Assembly (NCBI GenBank): GCA_028015205.1
Contig: CM051518.1
Coordinates: 30,470,001 to 30,534,000 of the forward strand
Direction of reading: 5' to 3'
DNA length: 64,000 nt
Source: Mytilisepta virgata
Lineage: Eukaryota; Mollusca; Bivalvia; Mytilida; Mytilidae
Positions within the stretch are counted from its first letter, which is position 1, and each line of letters opens with the position of its first letter. A program made the position numbers and the translations under genes. Below are positions 13,501-22,980 of the stretch, piece by piece. The notes below the pieces were generated by a model. That model saw only the letters and a list, made by a program, of their open reading frames with translations. It did no database searches and was not told the DNA's origin.

Positions 13501-13550
13501 AGTGCACAACATGTCTGGCAGAACTGAAAGAAAGCACAGATAAAACCTGA
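1437..13550 (+). CDS. POLR1C: POLR1C / RPAC1, RNA polymerases I and III shared subunit (3' seven exons)
   Basis: This is the alpha-like subunit that dimerises with POLR1D and nucleates assembly of RNA polymerases I and III in the nucleus. Seven exons (1437-1553, 2541-2590, 4705-4770, 8017-8083, 9771-9890, 11471-11587, 13429-13550) join in one frame with GT-AG junctions and matching phases. They give 659 coding nt, about 219 residues ending at TGA 13548-13550. Human RPAC1 has about 346 residues, so roughly 125 N-terminal residues are missing to the left. Family signatures seen: [87 protein letters not shown]. The small C-terminal alpha-type dimerisation strand and helix region is complete. Introns run from 0.8 to 3.2 kb and are rich in mobile elements. 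No frameshift or premature stop is seen, so the gene looks functional. Confidence 0.96.
1735..1954. mobile_element. 220-bp non-autonomous element with 13-bp target duplication
   Basis: The 13-base repeat CATATCTCTTATT occurs at 1722-1734 and again at 1955-1967, bracketing the element. Inside, a ~44-base inverted repeat starts at 1735 with TAGATAACAAGAAAAATAAA and ends near 1913 with its complement. A further ~40 bases close with a T-rich run. The flanking duplication supports a real insertion into the POLR1C intron. A 13-bp duplication is long for most DNA transposons and the T-run recalls a retroposon tail, so the class is uncertain. Confidence 0.7.
2541..2590 (+). CDS. POLR1C: POLR1C exon b
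   Basis: A 50-bp exon between TATTTTTCAG and GTGAGT. It completes a split Val codon and then reads [16 protein letters not shown], ending in phase 0. The WLPIGNQA motif is diagnostic of RPAC1. The exon is too short to be seen without the flanking exons. Confidence 0.94.
3141..3560 (+). repeat. 'TACCCCC' family repeat head with two ~175-bp units
   Basis: A decayed head (AAACCCTCCACAAAC...GTTTTGGGTGTATATAGG) followed by CTGTCTG repeats matches the head of the better copy at 16459. Two tandem copies of a ~175-bp unit follow, each with TTCTCAAACATGCCTTATCA and AATGAAACTTTGCATACTGT (near 3239 and 3417). It lies in a POLR1C intron and has no coding capacity. Confidence 0.7.
4705..4770 (+). CDS. 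POLR1C: POLR1C exon c
   Basis: A 66-bp exon of 22 whole codons between AATATTTCAG and GTAATT. It reads [20 protein letters not shown] then [18 protein letters not shown] is almost invariant in animal RPAC1 proteins. Confidence 0.95.
4994..7704 (+). mobile_element. 'TCTCGCC' repeat element with ~145-bp tandem core
   Basis: The left end at 4994 carries the hairpin CGCCTGTGAC/GTCATGAAGGCG. The right end carries the hairpin GGCCACAC/GTGTGTCC followed by ACCCTTG at 7704. Between them, about nine diverged units of ~145 bp repeat the themes TAATACCTAGACCCACCATA, TTTGGTC, TAGATAGTTCTTAGTGGGTA, CATGCCAGTCTGACACCTG, GACCTTGACCTCAATTTCAT and CCATTTCTCAGCAACTG. About 0.6 kb of different sequence (6150-6770) breaks the array, and a MITE (5116-5500) sits near the left end. 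The element fills most of POLR1C intron 4771-8016. Terminal hairpins around a minisatellite core suggest a non-autonomous Helentron-like element; this class is inference. Confidence 0.7.
5116..5500. mobile_element. 385-bp MITE with ~97-bp terminal inverted repeats and 9-bp TSD
   Basis: Terminal inverted repeats of about 97 bases (5116-5212 and 5404-5500) begin CAATCTAATTAAAAACCGAT. They enclose ~190 bases of non-coding sequence. AGATACCTT at 5107-5115 is repeated exactly at 5501-5509, a 9-bp target duplication. Long terminal repeats with a 9-bp duplication are typical of Mutator-like elements, and Merlin elements (8-9 bp) are another option. It has no transposase. It inserted into the tandem-repeat element around it and is therefore younger. 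Confidence 0.88.
8017..8083 (+). CDS. POLR1C: POLR1C exon d
   Basis: A 67-bp exon between ACTTTTGCAG and GTAAGA, reading [20 protein letters not shown] then PV, plus one base of an Ala codon. [16 protein letters not shown](A) belongs to the alpha-subunit core fold and is nearly identical to the vertebrate protein. Confidence 0.96.
8375..8583. repeat. Possible foldback/MITE remnant (ATTGCACG ends)
   Basis: ATTGCACG near 8378 and CGTGCAAT near 8576 form a short inverted pair. The motif GCAATATTACATT occurs twice inside (8389 and 8537). Both strands are open for ~75-90 codons, but the peptides resemble nothing known. It is probably an old element in the POLR1C intron. Confidence 0.35.
8584..8665 (+). 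repeat. Fragment of 'TACCCCC' family head
   Basis: TATTATACCACTTTC...GTTTGGGGGTATATAGGAAT followed by CAGTCTGTTTGTTTATCTGT matches the heads at 3141 and 16459. The fragment abuts the inverted-repeat stretch at 8375-8583. Confidence 0.55.
9771..9890 (+). CDS. POLR1C: POLR1C exon e
   Basis: A 120-bp exon between TGTATTGCAG and GTTTGT. It completes the split Ala and reads [39 protein letters not shown], then a G. The (A)[12 protein letters not shown] and CFSPGVIE motifs match the family. The donor GTTTGT is non-consensus at +3 and +5. Confidence 0.94.
10351..10745 (+). repeat. 'AGCTCACC' family copy, truncated, in POLR1C intron
   Basis: It begins TTTTTAGCTCACATG...CATGTGAACT and runs into TTTTAATCTTCTCCTCTGAA, ACCACTGGGTCAATTGGGCC and GGTGGTCCC, the same order of motifs as at 21796. 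No 3' terminal hairpin is present. The antisense open frame across it is an artefact of the repeat. Confidence 0.7.
11471..11587 (+). CDS. POLR1C: POLR1C exon f
   Basis: A 117-bp exon between TGTTAACAG and GTAAGT. It reads (G)[38 protein letters not shown], then a T. The GKK.ARVAN.R.D..SREVFR and R(I/V)RDH(F/Y)IF motifs are characteristic. Confidence 0.95.
11754..12864 (+). mobile_element. 'AGCTCACC' family element, copy in last POLR1C intron
   Basis: The head CCTGGCCAAAGGCCATGTGAGC (from 11760) is followed by five or six diverged ~150-bp units sharing CCTCTGAAACTGCTTGGCCAA, GACAGGAAGCATCTATGG, GTTTCCTCATTTCGTCC and ACAAATATGGCCGCCATGGG. The tail is CAGGTGAGTGATACAGGCTC and ends near 12864. 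It sits between POLR1C exons f and g. Similarity to copies at 13840, 18677, 21796 and 29004 defines the family. Confidence 0.8.
12870..13330 (+). repeat. Degenerate units of the 'AGCTCACC' family
   Basis: Three weakly conserved units (CTTGGCCAAAATGAACTAAA, CTCCTTTGAAACTGTGTGGC, CTCCTCTGAAACGGCTTGTA) continue beyond the tail of the preceding copy. They look like an older, decayed copy next to it. Confidence 0.5.
13429..13550 (+). CDS. POLR1C: POLR1C terminal exon with stop codon
   Basis: The acceptor TTTATAG is followed by a completed Phe codon and [39 protein letters not shown] and TGA at 13548-13550. The C-terminus has the length expected for RPAC1. Confidence 0.95.
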
Positions 13551-13673
13551 TGAAGATTAAAAATTTGATGGTTATTATGTTTGTGAAGTTACAAACATGG
13601 TTATCAAGGTCATGAGTCATCATATCCTCATCCCATTTAAACAATGATAAAGACAAAATTATCATTAAACAAT

Positions 13674-13679
13674 AATAAA
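13674..13679 (+). terminator. Probable POLR1C polyadenylation signal
   Basis: AATAAA lies 124 bases after the POLR1C stop codon, in an A/T-rich stretch. It is the first canonical hexamer after the stop. The 3' UTR would end at about 13690-13710, shortly before the repeat that begins at 13840. Confidence 0.6.
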
Positions 13680-13839
13680 ATTATCAAGAAAAAACAAAAC
13701 ATAGTTCATCTTAACATGATAAGATTTTGAAATATAGTCAAGAAAAAATACCTGCAAAAGCGAAGACAAGTGACATATCCCAAGTAAAAAGAAGTCAGTG
13801 CAATTACCATTAAAGTCTTGTATTGTGCACACACTTTTT

Positions 13840-15808
13840 AGCTCACCTGGCCTAAAAGGCCATGTGAGCTATTGCCATCACTTGGTCTTCATTGTCCGGC
13901 ATAAACTTTTCCTTTAAAGATCTCCTCTGAAACCACTGGGCCAATTGGAACTAAACTTTGCAGGAATGATGTTTTTGAGTTCCTCTACAAATGTTCCTAA
14001 TTTCATCTTGATTGGGCAGAAAACACGGCCATCATGGGAAATTGTTATTTCTGATTGGCTGAGTTTTCAAAAATCTCCTCTGAAACTGCTTGGCAAATGG
14101 AACAAAAGTTGACAGGAAGCATATATGGGAGGTCCTTTATAAAGTTTCCTCATTTCCTCCCGACCTGAATACAAATATGGCGGCCATGGGCATTTCTTGT
14201 TTCTCATTGTCTGATATAAAAAAATCTTTTCTTCTGAAATCGCTTGGCCAAATCAAACAAAACTTGACAGAAAGCATCTATGGGAGGTTCTTTACAAAAT
14301 TTCCTCATTTCCTCCAGATCGGGCAACAAACATGGCCATCATGGGCAATTCTTGTTTCTCGTTGGGGATTCAAAAAAATTTTTTTTTTCGGAAACTGCTT
14401 CGGCAAACCTGTCATCCAAACTTGACAGGAAGCATCTATGGAAAGTCTTTTATGAAATGAATTTTTTTCATCCTGATTGGATGACAAGCCTAGCTGACAT
14501 TGGCAATTCTTGCTTCTGATTGGCTGATATAAAGAAATCTTTTTCTCTGAAAATGGAACGAAAATTGACAGGAAGCATCTGTGGGAGGTTTTTTTTACAA
14601 AATTTCCTCTTGTCCAGCTCAGGCAACAAACATGGCTGTCATGGCCAATTCTTGTTTCTGATTGGTTGATTAAAAATAGAACATAGCTGAAAAATGCACT
14701 TTTTGGCTCATATCTCAAAAACTAAAGCAGTTACAGCAAAACTAAAAATGTTTGAGGTAAAAATCTGTATGCCATGAAATTTTCAGACGAATCGGTCAAT
14801 TCATTTTCGAGTTGATGCCCCAGAATTTTTAATTTTAAGGAAACTTGAATACAGTAGAATCTTGATTAAGAATTTCTTGAAATCGAAGGGGTCTGTAAAA
14901 TTAGTTTGAGGCATCAGTAGTTCAGGCCATAGAAATCTGGAAAATTTTCGGTTACAAACCAGTAATAAATTTAAAATTTAATTTACATCCTTTTTGTCTA
15001 TCTGATCCTTAAAACAACATCCACTCATCAAATCTTGTTTTGAAATTAATAATGTAAGAATAAATCACCCATAAACTTTTAAGTGGATTATCAATGACCT
15101 GTAATTGACATTTAATCACCTTCTTGTCATCAATGTCTGACCTCTGGTTATTCACACTTATTTTTTACATATGCCAATTAAAAATTATGTTCGAGTTACT
15201 GAGAGTAAATTTTCATTATATTACTGTTGTACGGACCAGAAAATTAGTTCGAGAATTCGAGAAATCGGTGTTCGAAAAATCGAGAGTAAATTTACATAGA
15301 CATAATGGAAAAAGTGCCCGGACTTTCATAAAGGGTCGAGAAATCCATGGTGTTCGAGGGACCAGAGTTCGAGTCACCAAGATTCTACTGTATTATTATA
15401 GATAAAGACAAACTATAAATAGCAAAAATGTCCAGCATTACCTGAAATAAATTAAATGGTAGCTGTACAAGTAAAATGGGGGGTCAAGGTCATTGAAAAA
15501 GTCCATAGCAATTGTTTGAAAAGTCCTTACAACCATATATATTTGGGTTTAGGACCCTATAATTTACCTGTACAAGTCAAATAGAAAGGCCAAGAGTTAA
15601 GGTCATTGAAAAAGTCCATAGCAACCGATGAAAAAAGTCCCTAGCAACCAGATTTATTTGGGTTCAGGATTATATATTTTAGCTGTACATTCCAATATTA
15701 AGGCGAAAAATGCGACGGTATATTACATTAAATAGCAAAAATTGTCATTGATGCAAGATCTACACAAAAAATAACAGGTGAGTGATTCAGGCTATTTGGA
15801 GCCTCTTG
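13840..15808 (+). mobile_element. 'AGCTCACC' family element, best-preserved ends
   Basis: The 5' end folds as AGCTCAC-c-TGGCC / TAAAA / GGCCA-t-GTGAGCT (13840-13870). About six ~145-bp units follow to ~14690, with CTGAAACTGCTTGGC, GACAGGAAGCATCTATGG and CATGGCCGCCATGGGCAATT themes. A 3' hairpin AGGCT/AGCCT (15789-15804), preceded by ACAGGTGAGTGATTC, is followed by CTTG. Between ~14695 and 15770 lies non-array sequence that includes a pogo-like MITE. There is no transposase. Terminal hairpins and a minisatellite core fit a non-autonomous Helentron-like element (inference). It begins about 150 bp after the POLR1C poly(A) signal. Confidence 0.8.
14852..15390. mobile_element. pogo/Tigger-like MITE with TA target duplication
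   Basis: Terminal inverted repeats CAGTAGAATCTTG (14852-14864) and CAAGATTCTACTG (15378-15390) are flanked on both sides by TA. The subterminal sequence GTGACTCGAACTCTGGTCCC, read from the right end inward, resembles pogo/Tigger ends of the form CAGTAGAACCTCG...CTCGAA. The element is 539 bp without transposase coding, so it is non-autonomous. It is nested in the repeat element at 13840-15808. Confidence 0.82.
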
Positions 15809-16458
15809 TTACTATTCACGACTGGGATAAGATTTGGTTAGTTACTTGTGAAGTACTTTATAACGAGAATGTGTTACCTTCAGCAGTTGAATTGACTATA
15901 GAAAAACGCATGCACTAATAAAAACTAAATGAAATTTAAATTTGCAGGGGGATAGACATTTTACTATTTCTTGTTTGATAATATTTCACTTTTGATAATA
16001 TAGATGTATCCTCTCATCCTTGTATTCATCAGCTTCATTCTGGCATTTAAGCACTAACTGAAGTTCCTTTGAAATTAGAAAATGTTTTTAACTGCAGCTA
16101 AACATAAATCAGATTTTTCATACCAAAGAGATATTTCTCCAGTAAAAGCAAAATTTCCATTCGTCTGCTACCTGGTTGATTTTGAAAAATCGTCTCCTCT
16201 GAAACTTCTAAATGATATGAAGCATCAATTGTGGCATCATTGATGGTTAATTTGAGTAAACTTTATCTTCTAAAAGAAAAAAATATAAACCTAAGTATGT
16301 CTAAATTAAAACTGGAGAACATTGTGAAATAAATCTGCAAAATAAATTCTTTACTAGTATTTAGAGTAGATGTTTTCTTTATCTTTAAAATTACTTTAAT
16401 TACTTGATATTAATTTTAATGAATATTATTTTAAAAAAAATTTAACTGGCATGTTTAT
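15809..16458. other. Intergenic, nothing recognised
   Basis: AT-rich sequence between two repeat elements. A weak trace of the 'AGCTCACC' family (TCGTCTCCTCTGAAACTTCT, near 16190) is the only recognisable content. Confidence 0.5.
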
Positions 16459-17864
16459 TATACCCCCCGAAAACGAAGTTTTGGGGGGTATATAGATTTC
16501 AGTCTGTCTGTCTGTCCATCTGTCCGAACCTCGTGTACATGCTTTGTGTTATCAATTCCAGTTACAGCTTATTCGGACCTGTTTACCGCTACGATTTTAG
16601 CATTATGACTACGATTTTCAGACCCCAAAATAACGCCTTCCGTCCTTTTAAACGTTTTTTCTACGTCAACTAGGTAAAACGGTAAAAAAAAGAAAAACGC
16701 AAAGTTCGCTCAGAACCTTTCGCGACATGTCGATATGCCCAGGCATAAAGTTAAAGGACGCTCGAATGAACGTTGACTTATCCTAATGGTGCTTTGACTG
16801 ATGGTAGAACTTTCGTTTTGCAAACGCTCATAAGATTTTGACTCGGCATCATTTCATGCATGATGAAGCCAGTAAAAAACATGCCAGCCAAACGTGAATA
16901 CAATGATCTCTGGAAATTCCTTCAATCTTCATCAAAAGGCGAAACCTTTATATTATGTATGTCAGTCGGTGAAGTCTCACAAATATTTCTATGTGCTCAC
17001 GGATGTAAATTTTACTGGTGAAGTCTCACAAATTTGGAAAAGTGCCGAAAATTGGAAGAGGACAAAACGAGGGCGACTGATGATGTGCACAATCATAGCT
17101 CAAAATGAATTCCCATTTATTACACCTCCGCTCTTTACAATTTGCATTAAGGAAATGTTTCCAGGTTAATGACTTGCTGCAGGTATGTAGATAATTTTAT
17201 CAACTATCAACATAAAAACACCTTCTCACAAAGACAAGTAAGATTTCATTAGGATAAATGAAATTTGTCCCAGCTTGTCTTTCACTCTCTCTCTCTCTTA
17301 ATTCCCTCTATTATGGTCTGGGTGATGGGAAGGGGGGTAAAAAAGCGTATTTTCTAGGGGCCACTATGCCCAAATTTTTTTCAAGTTTGGACTTTTTTTC
17401 AAGTTTTTTTTCCAGCATTTTTTCCAGCAAATGTCTCCCCTCTTTAAGAACTTTGACTTATTCTCACGGCACTTCGACTGATGCTAGAACTATCGACTTT
17501 GCAAACGCCCATAGATTTTGACTCAGCATGTTTTGCTGGTGATCTACATACCTGCATGCAAGTTGTTAAGATTTTCTATCATCATTTTTGCATTTTGAAC
17601 TTGCTCATTTTCCAACAATATTCTATATGAATAGTACCAATTTTGTGTAATCAACTCCTCTTACAGCTTTAAATCAATGGTCTGAAACTTTGCAGGGTGT
17701 TTCATCTACTCCTCTTACAGCTTTTACTTTCTAAAGTGCAGAGGGCTCAACAGATGCATGATCGGGGGGTATCAATAGTCCGTTAAGGACAGATTATGTG
17801 AACAGGTTTACAAAGCAGTTGGCGCGGGGGGTATTTGTGGCCCACTAGACCACAGTAACTCTAG
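16459..17864 (+). mobile_element. 'TACCCCCC' family element with strong 5' hairpin
   Basis: The 5' end is the hairpin TATACCCCCC-g-AAAAC/GAA/GTTTT-GGGGGGTATA (16459-16492), followed by (CTGT)n-type sequence. The right end reads GGGGGGTATTTGTGGCCCAC, TAGACCACAGTAACTCTAG, ending at 17864, with a small GTGG/CCAC hairpin. The ~1.3 kb interior holds two similar blocks (AACGTTGACTTATCC... near 16770 and AACTTTGACTTATTC... near 17450, each followed by TGCTAGAACT or similar). The 91-codon open frame at 16894 lies inside and matches no family known to me. It is probably the same structural class as the 'AGCTCACC' elements. Confidence 0.72.
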
Positions 17865-18060
17865 TTTTTAAATATTTTAATTTGAAATGAAACAATATGT
17901 TGATTAGTCAGCAAATTAAGAGTATAATCTACTTCGGGTACTGTACATGTGACATCATTAATGTATTTCATTTGTACTCTGCAGTCCACAGCGTAAACAA
18001 GTTTTTCAAATGATTCTACCTGCATTTTTTATCAGAAAATTATTGTAAATTAAATTATAA

Positions 18061-18212
18061 GGATTGTTATAAGTTTTGGGACATTGTTATACTTATGTTA
18101 CCTATTTTGGTTATTTTAAGCTTAAACATAAACCAATTGATGGTTTTTGAAGCTTAAACTGCCTCAAAATAGGTAATATTGTATAACTTGTTCCAAAATT
18201 GAAAACAATCCT
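18061..18212. repeat. Foldback element
   Basis: GGATTGTTATAAGTTTTGGG (18061) is mirrored by CCAAAATTGAAAACAATCC ending at about 18212. TTACCTATTTTG is mirrored by CAAAATAGGTAA. An inner AAACC/GGTTT pair surrounds AATTGAT. The arms are ~50 bases with some mismatches. No target duplication was identified. Confidence 0.65.
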
Positions 18213-18676
18213 CAACTCTAAGCAGAACAGAAGTGTTTTTTTTTTTAACATTTTGCCTGAGATAATGGAACAGAGTGTTGGCTTGAATATTCAGTTTTTT
18301 TATCAATGATCAGTCCATCTCTTTTAATTTTTTACCCATTCATGTTCTGTTTTGTGAGTAATTCCATAGTTTGCATCAATATTATGGATATATATATGTA
18401 TTGAATCATATGATACATATGGAAAATGTGACCAGGATTGGACCATCTTTTCTTCACACTGTTAAGTCTTATACAAAATTAGTACTAGTATTTCTTTTAA
18501 TGATAAAATCAGGAGTTCAATTAATATAACTATATCCTTGTAGCAATTATTATTCAGTAAATTTTGCTGGTAAATCGTTTTTATTTTTATAATTGCTTAA
18601 TAGTTATGATATCTTCAGATCAGTCAGAAGTAATAGTGTCTATATTACTCTATAGATAGAGATGAATTTCCTTTTT

Positions 18677-19916
18677 AGCTCACCTGGCCAAAGGCCATGT
18701 GAACTTTTGTCATCACTTGGCGTCCGTCTGTTAACTTTTCACATTTTAATCTTCTCCTCTGAAACCACTGGGCCAAATAGAATTAAATTTGGCAGGAAGC
18801 ATTCATGTAAGGTCCTTTATAAAGATTGCTCATTTCGTCCCGATCGGATTACAAATATTGCCGCCATTATCAGCTCTTATTTCTGATTAGTTGATGTAAA
18901 AAAATCTTCTCTGAAATCGCTTGGCCAAATGGAACAAAACTTGACAGAAAGCATCTATGGGGATTTCTTTTCAAAGTTTCCTCATTTCGTCCTGATCTGG
19001 CAAAAAACATGGCCGCCATAGGCAATTCTTGTTTTTGATTGGCTTATATAAAAGAATCTCTGAAATCGCTTGCCTAAATAGAACAAAACGTGACAGGAAG
19101 CATGTATGGGAGGTCCTTTATAAAGATTTCCTATTTTGTCCCGATCGGAATACAAATATGGCCACCATGAGCAGTTCTTGTTTCTGATTATCTGATATAA
19201 AAGAATCTCCTCTGAAGTCACTTGGCCAAATAGAACGAAACTTGACAGAAAGCATCTAATTGAGAGGTTCTATACAAAGTTTCCACATTTCGTTCTGATC
19301 AGGCAACAAACATGAACATCATGGACAGTTCTTGTCTTTCGTCGGTTGATAATTTTCTTCTTAAAAACAGCTTGGCCAAAGGGAACGAGACTTGACAGGA
19401 AGCATCTGTTGGAGGTTTTTTACAAAGTTTCCTCATTTTGTAAAAATCAGGCATCAAACATGACTGCCATGGACAACTCTTGTTTCTGATTGGTTGATAT
19501 AATTAAAAAAATTTTTCTCTAAAACTGCTTGGCCAAATAGAGCCAAACTTGACAGAAAGTGTCTATGATGTATAACAAAAATCTACAGAACCACAGAATT
19601 GCTTGAAAACAAACATTGTCTGAATGTTCCTCTTAAGGTGCTCACCAATACTGTTACTCTGGTGCCTATCCCCAATTCAAAATGGCTTTCAGCAGAGGAC
19701 TTAGGTTAACATAAGACCCTATGGGAAATACATGCCAAAATCTTCTGCAGAACCGCCAAATTTTAGAAAGTAGAAGGACCTTGATGAAGAAAAATTTGGT
19801 TCCTACAAGGCTTACCACACTTCATAATGGGAAGCGACTTCTCTCTTTGATGTACATCAATAAAAATGGCTTTCAAACCAGGTGAGCGATACAGGCTTAG
19901 TTCTCATAGCCTCTAG
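18677..19916 (+). mobile_element. 'AGCTCACC' family element, intergenic copy
   Basis: It starts AGCTCACCTGGCCAAAGGCC at 18677 after a T-run. It contains about seven ~145-bp units (CGCTTGGCCAAATGGAACAA, CTTGACAGAAAGCATCTATG, TTTCCTCATTTCGTCCTGAT). It ends CAGGTGAGCGATACAGGCTT...AGCCTCTAG at 19916. Here the terminus is CTAG rather than CTTG. The open frames on both strands repeat from unit to unit and are not genes. Confidence 0.8.
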
Positions 19917-20376
19917 TTGATGTTATGAATAAAGTTGGGGTCAATTGACTCAAATCGTGTCATTGAATTTTGTGATGTCAAAAATTCACTGGAAACTGTT
20001 CTAGCTGGAATTATGTCTATTATTCGGTACAATGCATGTTCAGTGTTAAAACAAATTAAGGAAAACATATGTAGTTTTCTTGTTTAACCCATTCATACAA
20101 GACAAATTGTCGTACTACTTATACTATTTATATTCTTACTTGTTTGGTCTATACAGCATCACACACATACGTGATAGATACATATCTTTTCTTACCCGTA
20201 TCTGAACTACACAAGAAAATTTAGTATCTCCCGAATCCTACATATTGTGATTAATTTTGGGTTTCAGTTTTCTGAGTTATTGCCTTTCATAAGTTTGACA
20301 TTAGTAATACAGACAATCAGAATCCACAGTCGATGTTTTTGGACATCGTTTGGAAGATACCTTCAAATCTGAATTT

Positions 20377-20667
20377 CAAACCATAGACGTTAAAATTTAT
20401 ATTTGCTGCTTCTCCGCCGAGCACGTGGCATCTAGGAGTTAGAGCAAAGGACTGGTCAGCTCGGAATCAGTATAATGTGTCCAAGGCTATATGTCTCCTG
20501 CGGACTGTTACGTCGTGAGCTGGCACGTTAAAAATTCGGCTCCGCGTGTCGGTCTAGTACAGACTGACAGAGCAGTGTTAATATTCATAATACATCAACA
20601 TGTTCTCCTCCTGATATGCGTATAAAATTGCCACTAGACGTTAAACTATAATTCACCCATCCGTCCA
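20377..20667 (+). mobile_element. 5'-truncated SINE with 14-bp target duplication
   Basis: TCAAATCTGAATTT at 20363-20376 is repeated exactly at 20668-20681. The 291-bp insert contains GCTTCTCCGCCGAGCACGTG, CATCTAGGAGTTAGAGCAAA, GGACTGGTCAGCTCGGAATC, CACGTTAAAAATTCGGCTC and a CCATCCGTCCA tail. Most of it is the reverse complement of 33485-33750, where a tRNA-like head is also present. This copy lacks that head, so it is 5'-truncated. Confidence 0.85.
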
Positions 20668-21076
20668 TCAAATCTGAATTTATTGGGGAAAGAATATTCA
20701 GCTTCTGATGAGAATAATTCAGTTAAGAATTTATTTCACAAGAAAACACATGATGTTTCGTCATACGTGTATATAAATAAAAATTCGAACCTATTTCCTT
20801 GATCTTTTTGCTTAATATTTTTGAGTATCATATACCTCCTGTATCACTGAAAATATTAGGCAATACGTTGTGTGACGTAAAGCGGAAGGATCTCTTATCT
20901 GATCTTCCAATGAAGCTGAATTACGGAAATTATCGATGACAAGTCGTCCATTCACGCAAATAATCATATTCACTGTCACTCACGCGCCAATGATTTGTCA
21001 ACCGCATTACAAACTTCTTCCGGTATGAAAAATAGTGCACATTAAAATTAGTTGAAAAAATGAATTACCGATAAAC

Positions 21077-21255
21077 AGAATGATAGGTAGTTTCGTTTTT
21101 GATACTGACTATATCACGTGGAATATCTAAACTCGCCCTTCGGGTTCGTTTTTGATACTGACTATATCACGTGGAATATCTAAACTCGCCCTTCGGGCTC
21201 GTCTAGATATTCCACATGATATAGTCAGTATCAAAAACGAAACTACCTATTATTC
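21077..21255. repeat. Foldback element with a 53-bp duplication in one arm
   Basis: The right arm (to ~21255) is the reverse complement of the left arm: AGAATGATAGGTAGTTTCG, TTTTTGATACTGACTATATC and GTGGAATATCTA. The hinge is CTCGCCCTTCGGGCTCG. A 53-base block of the left arm (21093-21145) is repeated in tandem at 21146-21198, so one arm is doubled. Identity between arms is about 95 percent by eye, which suggests recent origin or conversion. Confidence 0.85.
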
Positions 21256-21795
21256 TATTTGTACTCAATAGTCAATGACTGTTTGTCTCTCACTTTTTCA
21301 TGTACCATGTACGTATTGTACTGTTAGCTAGGAATTAATCCAACGTCTATAATACAATTGTATGTAATAAAACACACAGAACAGTTTGTGAACAGGTTTT
21401 CACCAAAAGCTGTCTGGTAAACAAAACCGACAAATTAAGTTATGGGTTTTCATTTGTATGCAGTCTACCTTAATTTGGAAAATTTTAATTAATGAAGAAT
21501 AAGAAATTAACGTCTACTGTAAAATTTGCTGTCTCAAGGATATATGAACTTTTAAAAAATATTTTTTAAACTATCTTAGGAAAAGTCCATATCCTTGGAT
21601 GGAAATTATGAAAATATTGGGAGTAAGATGACACAAAAACATTCTTTAGACCCTTATTTGCCTTAATACAGGCATTAAACCTCCAATTTTTACTAATTTG
21701 ATTTTGTTTTATATGGTTGTCGGGTACATTTCCAAATATTAAATATGCAAACTTGCAAACTAAAATTATAATCTGTTGCAACTCGGCTGACCCAG

Positions 21796-22980
21796 TCAGG
21801 TGAGCTATTGTCATAATATGGCGTCCGTTGTCCGTCGTCTGTCGTCCACATTTCACATTTTAATCATCTCCTCAGAAACCACTGGGCCAATTGGGCCTTT
21901 GGTGGAATGGTCCTTGGGTGGTCCCCTTCCAAAATTATGTCCGATGTTCCCGACCTTTCACCAAGATTGTGACCAAGCTAAAAATAGAAAAAGGGGGTCA
22001 AATTTTAAAAATCTTCTCCTCTGAAGCTACTATGCCAAACTTTGCTGAAATGATCCTTGTGTAGTCCCCTTCCAAATTGTGCCCGATGTTTCCGACATCT
22101 GATCAAGATGGCTGCCACAGCGGAACTTAGTTTAACATAGGACCCCATGGGAAATTCACATAAAAATCTTCTTCTGAAACTACTTGTCCAATTAGAACCA
22201 AACTGTGGTGGAATGGTCATAAGGTGGTCCTCTTTCAAAGGTGTGTTTGATGGCCTTCACCTCCGACCAAGATGGCCGCCACAGCCGAACTTAGTTTAAT
22301 ATAGGACCCTATGGGAAATTCATTTAAAAATCCTTTTATATGAAAGTAGTGATCAAATGGCAACCAAATTTAGCAGTAGATGGCCCTCTTTCAGAAATGT
22401 GTCCGATGAACCGGACGAGCAACCAAGATGGCCGCCACAGCCGAACCAAGTTTAACATATATATAGGACCTTATGGAAAATTCATTTAAAAATCTTTTTG
22501 TCTTGAACTACTGACCCAATTGCAACCAAACTTAGCAGCAATGGTCCTTAGACGGTCCTGTTTCAGAGCTGTGTCCGATGAACCGGGCGATCAACCAAGC
22601 TGGCTGCCAGAGCCGAACTAAGTTTAACATAGGACCCTATGGGAAAATTCAGTAAATAATCTTCTTGTCTGAAACAACTGAGCCAATTAGAACAAGACTT
22701 GGTAGCAATGGTCTATAGATTGTCCTCTTTCAGAATTGTGTCGGATGACCCTATGGAAAATTTATTCAAAAATTCTCTTGTCTGAAACTACTGAGAGGTT
22801 GGAACCAAACTTAGCAACAATGGCCATAAGATGATCGTCTCTCACAATTGTGTCCGTTGACCCAAACTATCAATCAAGGTGGCTATCGCAGTCGAACTTT
22901 CAACCCTGGGGGGAACTGGTCGTATATGTTATAGGCAATGCACTGTCAGGTGAGCGATACCGGCTCCTGAGAGCCTCTTG
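21796..22980 (+). mobile_element. 'AGCTCACC' family element, variant core
   Basis: The left end TCAGGTGAGCTATTGTCATA lacks the 5' hairpin. Seven ~150-165-bp units follow with CCTCTGAAACCACTGGGCCA, AACCAAACTTAGCAGCAATG, GTCCGATGACCCGGAC-like, CAAGATGGCCGCCACAGCCG and AACATAGGACCCTATGGGAA. The right end CAGGTGAGCGATACCGGCTC...GAGCCTCTTG is complete at 22980. The core units match those at 29004 more than those at 18677, so the family has two core subtypes. Confidence 0.8.

Noticed and set aside
14090..14718. Overlapping open frames of 79-137 codons on both strands
   Set aside because: They lie in the tandem units of the 'AGCTCACC' element. The same peptide phrases recur from unit to unit and in other copies, so they are repeat artefacts.
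16894..17169. 91-codon open frame inside the 'TACCCCCC' element
   Set aside because: No recognisable domain, and it does not extend to the element ends. It is not evidence of a transposase.
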